The notes beneath the pieces were generated by a model that did no database searches, was not told where the DNA came from, and worked only from the letters and a program-made list of their open reading frames with translations. A stretch of 64,000 nt of DNA from assembly GCA_907164885.2 (NCBI GenBank), contig OU015493.1:218952894-219016893 (forward strand). The letters are read 5' to 3'. This DNA comes from Dolomedes plantarius (Eukaryota; Arthropoda; Arachnida; Araneae; Dolomedidae). Made by a program: the position numbers and the translations under genes. How positions within the stretch are numbered: position 1 is the first letter of the stretch; every line of letters begins with the position of its first letter. Below are positions 59,149 to 64,000 of the stretch, piece after piece.

Positions 59149-59460
59149 TGTTTTTGTGCCTCGCCACATGGCAATGAAAATGCCACGAGTTATGAAATTC
59201 ATGTATGCGCCGAAATCCTTCACATGGGGGGAAAAGTGCCACCGTCGGCGTTTATCAAATGACGTAAGACGGGGTCGAACGGGAACATTTATTTATATGC
59301 AGAAGAAAAAAACGTTATCGCTTCTCTCGTTCACTCAACTCAAAGCATAAGATGGAATTTCTCTTTATCCTAAAAAAGGGTCCTGTCTTTTCAAGACACC
59401 ACTTTGCGCAACACCGGAAAAATAACAACCTATCACGACTTGATTCAAGATATGTATATA
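59149..59460. other. unassigned sequence
   Basis: No motif recognised. Confidence 0.5.
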
Positions 59461-59626
59461 CTAGCTGAAAACCCGCACTTCGCTACGGAGTACATTCAAA
59501 TTAAATACAACGGTCAATCTATGCAATTAATACAAAAAAAAAAAACCAGAAATATATTTATAAAAAATGTTTTTACACATAAAATAATGTAGAAGAAAAT
59601 ATTGAAATTAAATCTAATAGAACATA
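59461..59626 (-). mobile_element. Helitron family H1, copy 6 (3-prime end only)
   Basis: CTAG at 59461-59464, then the inverse of the H1 hairpin (AACCCGCACTTCGCTACGG) and CATTCAAATTAAATACAACG. Homology stops where another Helitron starts at 59627. Confidence 0.8.
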
Positions 59627-60145
59627 ATCTTATTAATAAAACAGAGTGTTTGCGTGCGTGTGTGCGTGTGTGCGCGTGTGTGTGTATGCGGTCCCCAGGC
59701 GAATCTGTGAAAGTTACAGCCGTGAAATTTGGCACACGGGTAGTGCAGACTATGGGAAGGTGCACCTTGAAGCCCGAATTTAAAATTTTATTCTAGAAAA
59801 TTTTTTTATTTTATGTTTTGTGTGATATTTTATGTTTTTTTAACTTCAGATTACGATATCTCGGCAAAAAATGATCGTAGAATTTTGATCTTTTTACAAT
59901 CTAAGACTACAGACATTTCTCCTTCAAAGAAGACCTCATTTGTTTAAAAATAATTTAAAACAGACTAATATTTTCATCAAAATATTAAATCCACTTTTTC
60001 GATAAATTTATGCACTTTTTAGCATCTACGGTCGATGATCTTCATGTTTTTATCTTACAAAGAAAATATTTACATCATCTGGAAGATGAAAGGTTTCTCA
60101 TTCATATAAACCTCATTTCAAGTCTCTATCTTAAAATTTCGATTT
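59627..60145 (+). mobile_element. 5-prime end of the RepHel-type Helitron family
   Basis: Starts TCTTATTAATAAAACAG, then a GTGTGCG tract and GCCGTGAAATTTGGCACACG. It matches the inverse of 52380-52890 to about 60140, where homology ends. It preserves the terminus that the large Helitron has lost. No 3-prime terminus found. Confidence 0.75.
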
Positions 60146-60537
60146 TTAATTGAATTTTAAAGAACGATATTTCAACACAAATTTTATGTGGTTCTTTCAA
60201 CGCGGTACTCTTGGCGTTGGAATCAATCATTCATAAGAAATGCGCATGCGCACAAGGAAACGTTTTATTTACTTTTGCCGGTGTTCACTTTTTCTGTATT
60301 CTGTCAATTTCTGTTTAATTTAGTTACTTTTTTGCATATTCTTTCTTTTTATGCTTCTGTCTGAAACTCTGGAATATTTTTTATTCTCATTCTAATACTT
60401 CGAAACTTAACAATGTTTACCAGGGGTGTTTTAAAACAACTGTCAATTATGTTTGTGTTTAGCTTTGAGAAAAAATAATTTTGTAAAGGTTTTTTTGGTC
60501 TTTTATGCTAAAATGGCACTTAAAAATCAAAAAAAGA
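60146..60537. other. unassigned sequence
   Basis: AT-rich; no motif recognised. Confidence 0.45.
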
Positions 60538-60612
60538 AACAAACAGCCCGGTACCATTTCATCCACGGACCGGTACTGGTCCGCGGGCCGGGGGGTTTGG
60601 GACCACTGCTCT
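60538..60612. mobile_element. hAT-type right terminus (partner not found)
   Basis: Ends GGTTTGGGACCACTG at 60612 followed by CTCTAGAA, an hAT-like terminus with the same target flavour as GTCTAGAG elsewhere. Just inside is a GC-rich self-complementary stretch (GGACCGGTACTGGTCC). No left end with CTCTAGAA before CAG was found. Confidence 0.5.
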
Positions 60613-60920
60613 AGAACATTGGTTGTTGACCTTTTCGTGGACCCCTTTGATAATCTTCTATTAGAATCGTTTCAAAGAGAAAACTTGGGACCGAAATAAA
60701 TTAAAGAAAATAATTGTGCGGTCGGGAGACCCCGTCAGGGACGAAGTGCCTTACGTTATTTTTTCAACTCTCAACGTGATTTAATATGTAGATTTCTATT
60801 GATTATATTACTGTACTTTTGTCACGCCAAAAAGCGCAGCCCTCTGTTATTCAACCAACTCTCTCTTTCTCTGTATTTTATTAAAATTAAAAATTTTAAT
60901 ATATATAATTTTAATATCTA
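60613..60920. other. unassigned sequence
   Basis: No motif recognised. Confidence 0.5.
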
Positions 60921-61085
60921 CATATATATATATATATATATATATATACTGCGCTATTCCCAGAATGAGTGGGTATAGAAACGGCCAGCGCTTGTGCGGG
61001 GATTTGAACCAGGGACCTCTCGCTCCGTAGTGCGATAGCCCGAAATCCGATTCGATAACCATTCAGCCATAGAGTCCTTGAGAAA
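60921..61085 (-). repeat. tRNA-derived SINE with (AT)n tail
   Basis: On the minus strand, box A TGGCTGAATGGTT (61057-61069) and box B GGTTCAAATCC (61000-61010) lie 46 nt apart, good RNA polymerase III internal promoter elements. A short body with GGCCGTTTCTATACCCACTC follows and the element ends in an (AT)n tract at 60921-60950. The tRNA-like head has an extended variable region, suggesting a class II (Leu/Ser-type) origin. Not a functional tRNA. Confidence 0.75.
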
Positions 61086-61597
61086 AAGATCTTATGAAGG
61101 GGGCATAACGCTTTTTCGTTACGTGACGATTCCTGCCAGTTCACTCTACTGCAAGCCGCGTAAAAGAACTTCGTTCCAAAAATAGTTTTAAAAATTCGAA
61201 TTATATTCGTATTCTAGAATGGGAAGGACAAAGGACAGCAGTGTATTACAAAGACAAGTTAGCGATATAATAATGTATTTTTTTAAATAACTTATTACTG
61301 CACAGTTGTACGTCTGATGGAATTCTAATTCAAAGGTTCTCAAATGGAATCCATCTTTAATACGAAATCTCGAAATGCGTATTTTGCATTCCTCCAAGTG
61401 GTTGGATCCTCCCTGGACCACAGATTTAGACTGTCCAAGAGGCGTGAAACTTGCGTCGATTAGCATTGCTTTAGATTTCGACTGGGCTTCCTTGTGCGGT
61501 TGCATAACAATTCTCCTTTTTGATCATTATGACTTGATCTTTCACGCTGTTTGGTGCATTTTTTCCCGTCACCTCTGAGATCTCTCGACCCCTTTTA
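61086..61597. other. unassigned sequence
   Basis: A 105-codon minus-strand frame lies here with no recognisable motif. Confidence 0.5.
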
Positions 61598-62028
61598 TAC
61601 CATGTTTTTATTAACTCGCTTTCTTGTTTGTGTGTTTGTCCGGTACAAATCTTGCAATCGATTTTTAACTCACTTCCCGACTCGCTAGACATTTGAAACT
61701 TTTAGACTAGCTCAGAACACGATGACAATACATTCTTTTGATACTTTTAGCCATCTTTAATCAGAATTGAATTTATTTTCAGTTAATTTCGTTTTGTAGA
61801 TTTGTGCAGCCATCTATCGTTCGGAACGGGAACGAAAAGTGAAACGCAAGTTAATTTTCAATTCTCGAGCTAAAGGATTGATTACTCATTTGATACCTCT
61901 TTATTACGCATTTTATCGTTTTCTTTCAAGTGGATGGGATAATTCATCAAAAAATGTTTTAAGGTATTTATTAGTACATAGAATTGTCAAGTTTATATGA
62001 TTCAGCAGAAAATTAAAAAAAATGGTAT
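61598..62028 (+). repeat. 0.4 kb dispersed repeat R430, copy 4
   Basis: ACCATGTTTTTATTAACTCG to AAAAAAAATGGTAT, with a roughly 60-bp extra stretch (about 61862-61920) not present in copies 1 and 5. The far end abuts the CTAG of Helitron H1 copy 7. Confidence 0.88.
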
Positions 62029-62029
62029 A

Positions 62030-62102
62030 CTAGTTGAAAACCCGCACTTCACTACGGAGTAAATTCAAATTGAATACAACGGTCAATGTATGCAATTAAT
62101 GC

Positions 62103-62163
<61 letters not shown>

Positions 62164-62202
62164 AATAAATACGATGATCAATGTATAAAATTGATGTAAA
62201 AA

Positions 62203-62244
<42 letters not shown>

Positions 62245-62863
62245 TAAAAAATGGTAACAGATATTTTTATAGACAAAATAATGTAGAAGAAAATATTCAA
62301 ATTAAATCTAACAGGACATACTAAAGAATATAGTGCAGTATGAGGAACATAATATCTTTTACTGTATTTTAATATTTTTTTGGATAATGTCCAATCGTCT
62401 ACCGCATTAGCAAGTGAAAATTTTTTTTTCTATTTAGTTGTTATGGACGTGACGATACATTTATTTAAAGAACCAGAAAAACAAATCACGTGATCGGCAT
62501 TTAATACATTAAATTCTAAAAATGAATGTTTAAAAATTCACCCAAAATCTGAAAATGGAGGTAAAGATTCGAAAAAGATTTCATTTTAAATGAATTTTTA
62601 AGATCTTCCTCGCGTTATAATTATATCATAACCCTCAAATTATTATTTTAAATGCAAATTTTAAAAACGTTACTAAAACAGCTTAAAAATTTAATTTTAA
62701 AAAAATCTAAGAAGAATTTTTCAAAAATCTTTCTTAGTGCACCCCTACACCATAAAAAGAATCGTCATGTAAAATGTCAGCTCTTTAGGTCCAGTGGTTT
62801 GGTCTGTGCGTTGTATGTCGGTCAGTGAGTCAGTCAATTACGGAACTGTTTTTTATCTATAGA
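62030..62863 (-). mobile_element. Helitron family H1, copy 7, both ends present
   Basis: CTAG at 62030-62033 with the sub-terminal hairpin (inverse of ACTACGG..CCGC type), and the 5-prime TC read as GA at 62862-62863 after a CAGTCAATTACGGAACTG block. 834 bp. Two internal (AT)n arrays at 62106-62150 and 62204-62241 occupy the same positions as in copy 2. The best representative of the family in the window. Confidence 0.87.
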
Positions 62864-63435
62864 TAAGTTCTTTTTATCTTGAAATTATTTAAGCGATATC
62901 TTCTCCCGATATCTAGACCGGGAATTTTCTCCCGTTATCTAGACTGGGCGAATAATGCCGTAGGAATAATAATATCCTTAGTCGATTATGCGTTCTTTAG
63001 TACTCGTATTTTGGGTAAATGTTTCGATTTAATATGCCGAGTGTGGTCAGAAACAAAACCCTCTTTCAGCGGTTCATCCACAGTGAGAGGAGGCTTTAAA
63101 GTGTTGACATTCCTCGCTTCCGAGACCACAAGCTCCACCCCACATCCATCCATTCGAAAAAAAAGCACCTCGTTCAAAAATAAATTCGCCTTCAAACTCT
63201 GATAATTAAAAAAAAAATAGCTATTCAAAATGTCTTGAATGTCTCCAAAAATGTCATCCCGCAAGGGATAAAAACTTGAAAATACCTAGTTAATTATCTC
63301 GGAATCGATTTTCCCTAATTCGGAATTTTTTTTTTTTGGGTCGTTCTAAAGGGGATTAATATTATTATTTCCCTAATAGGTTCCACGCTATTTATTTGCT
63401 TCTGACTCCGGTATTTTAATGAGGAATTTTATTTT
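62864..63435. other. unassigned sequence
   Basis: Contains a short direct repeat (CGATATCT.CTCCCG, then CGGGAATTTTCTCCCGTTATC) near 62893-62937. No gene recognised. Confidence 0.5.
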
Positions 63436-63860
63436 TACCATGTTTTTATTAACTCGCTTTCTTGTTTGTTTGTGTGTGTGTGTGTGTTTGTCCGGTACAA
63501 ATCTTGCAATCGATTTTTAACTCACTTCCCGACTAGCTAGACATTTGAAACTTTTAGAATAGCTCGGAACACGATGACGATGCATTATTTTAATACTTTT
63601 AACCATCTTTAAGCAGCATTGAATTCCTTTTCAGTTAAGTATGTTTTGTAGACTGGTGCAGCCCTCTATCGGCCTGGACGGGATGAAAAGTGAAACGCGA
63701 GTGAACTTCCAATTGACTTCATTATCTTTCAAGTTGATGGGATAACTCATCAAAAAATTTTTAAAAGTATTTATTAATACACAGAATTGTCAAGTTTATA
63801 TGATTCAACAGAAAATTTAAATACGTGGTATATAAAAAGTTATTTTTATCTTGTAATTAT
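63436..63860 (+). repeat. 0.4 kb dispersed repeat R430, copy 5
   Basis: TACCATGTTTTTATTAACTC through GTTTGTGTGTGTGTGTGTG, TAGACTGGTGCAGCCCTCTA, and ending ACGTGGTATATAAAAAGTTA plus TTTTTATCTTGTAATTAT. The most complete copy on the plus strand. Confidence 0.9.
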
Positions 63861-64000
63861 CCATCCTGATTGTGTGCGTGTGTGTGTATGTCAACATTTT
63901 GAAGTGGCGTTTTGGAGTGGGCGGCGAAATGTCACGGTTGCTACAATTCATTAATTTTTCCCGCAACACCGCGTTCAATAGAGTGATGCTTCACTCGAGA

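Overview
This is a window of AT-rich animal nuclear DNA, almost certainly from an arthropod and plausibly an arachnid. That rests on its transposon mix: DD36E, DD34E and DD41D Tc1/mariner, hAT, piggyBac, PIF/Harbinger, Tigger-like and Helitron families, tRNA-derived SINEs, and a multicopy uncharacterised protein family that I recall from arthropods and Hydra. Species is not determinable by eye. There are no bacterial-type genes, operons or CRISPR arrays. The window is mostly a graveyard of DNA transposons with long (AT)n microsatellites. Most six-frame ORFs are noise, including many poly-(Tyr-Ile) translations of (AT)n.

Layout. 0-9 kb: two hAT elements, a possible Penelope-like fragment, a DD36E Tc1 element and a DD41D mariner, both of the latter flanked by (TA)n. 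9-21 kb: a Tigger-type fragment, Helitron copies, a hAT element with a dimerisation-domain remnant (11.6-12.3 kb), a SINE, and a piggyBac element inside a Helitron (18.9-20.3 kb). 22-26 kb: a piggyBac MITE, a Helitron with both ends visible, and a Tigger-type MITE. 26.5-32 kb: one PIF/Harbinger element holding four younger insertions. 32-35.3 kb: three Helitrons.

35.5-36.4 kb holds the only convincing host-gene piece: a GC-rich leader followed by a short plus-strand first coding exon that encodes a signal peptide and ends at a phase-1 GTGAGT donor. No second exon is recognised, so the rest of the window may lie in its first intron, starting with a 1.25 kb inverted repeat made of two opposed MITEs.

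38-44 kb: piggyBac, hAT and Tigger-type MITEs, then the uncharacterised protein family split by a hAT insertion. 45-53 kb: a Tc1 element with one nonsense codon and a large Helitron Rep-helicase pseudogene with tandem repeats on its 3-prime side. 53-64 kb: two more DDE transposase remnants, a hAT transposase remnant, further MITEs, a SINE, Helitron ends and copies of a 0.4 kb dispersed repeat.

Element boundaries are supported by target-site duplications readable in the sequence: TA for Tc1/mariner/Tigger, TTAA for piggyBac, TAA for Harbinger and 8 bp for hAT. Helitron ends are called from 5-prime TC and 3-prime hairpin-CTAG between A and T. No transposase here is intact. I found nothing I can defend as a wholly new biological system; the best leads are the nested insertion record, the split uncharacterised protein family, Helitron-borne microsatellites and the inverted repeat beside the host first exon.
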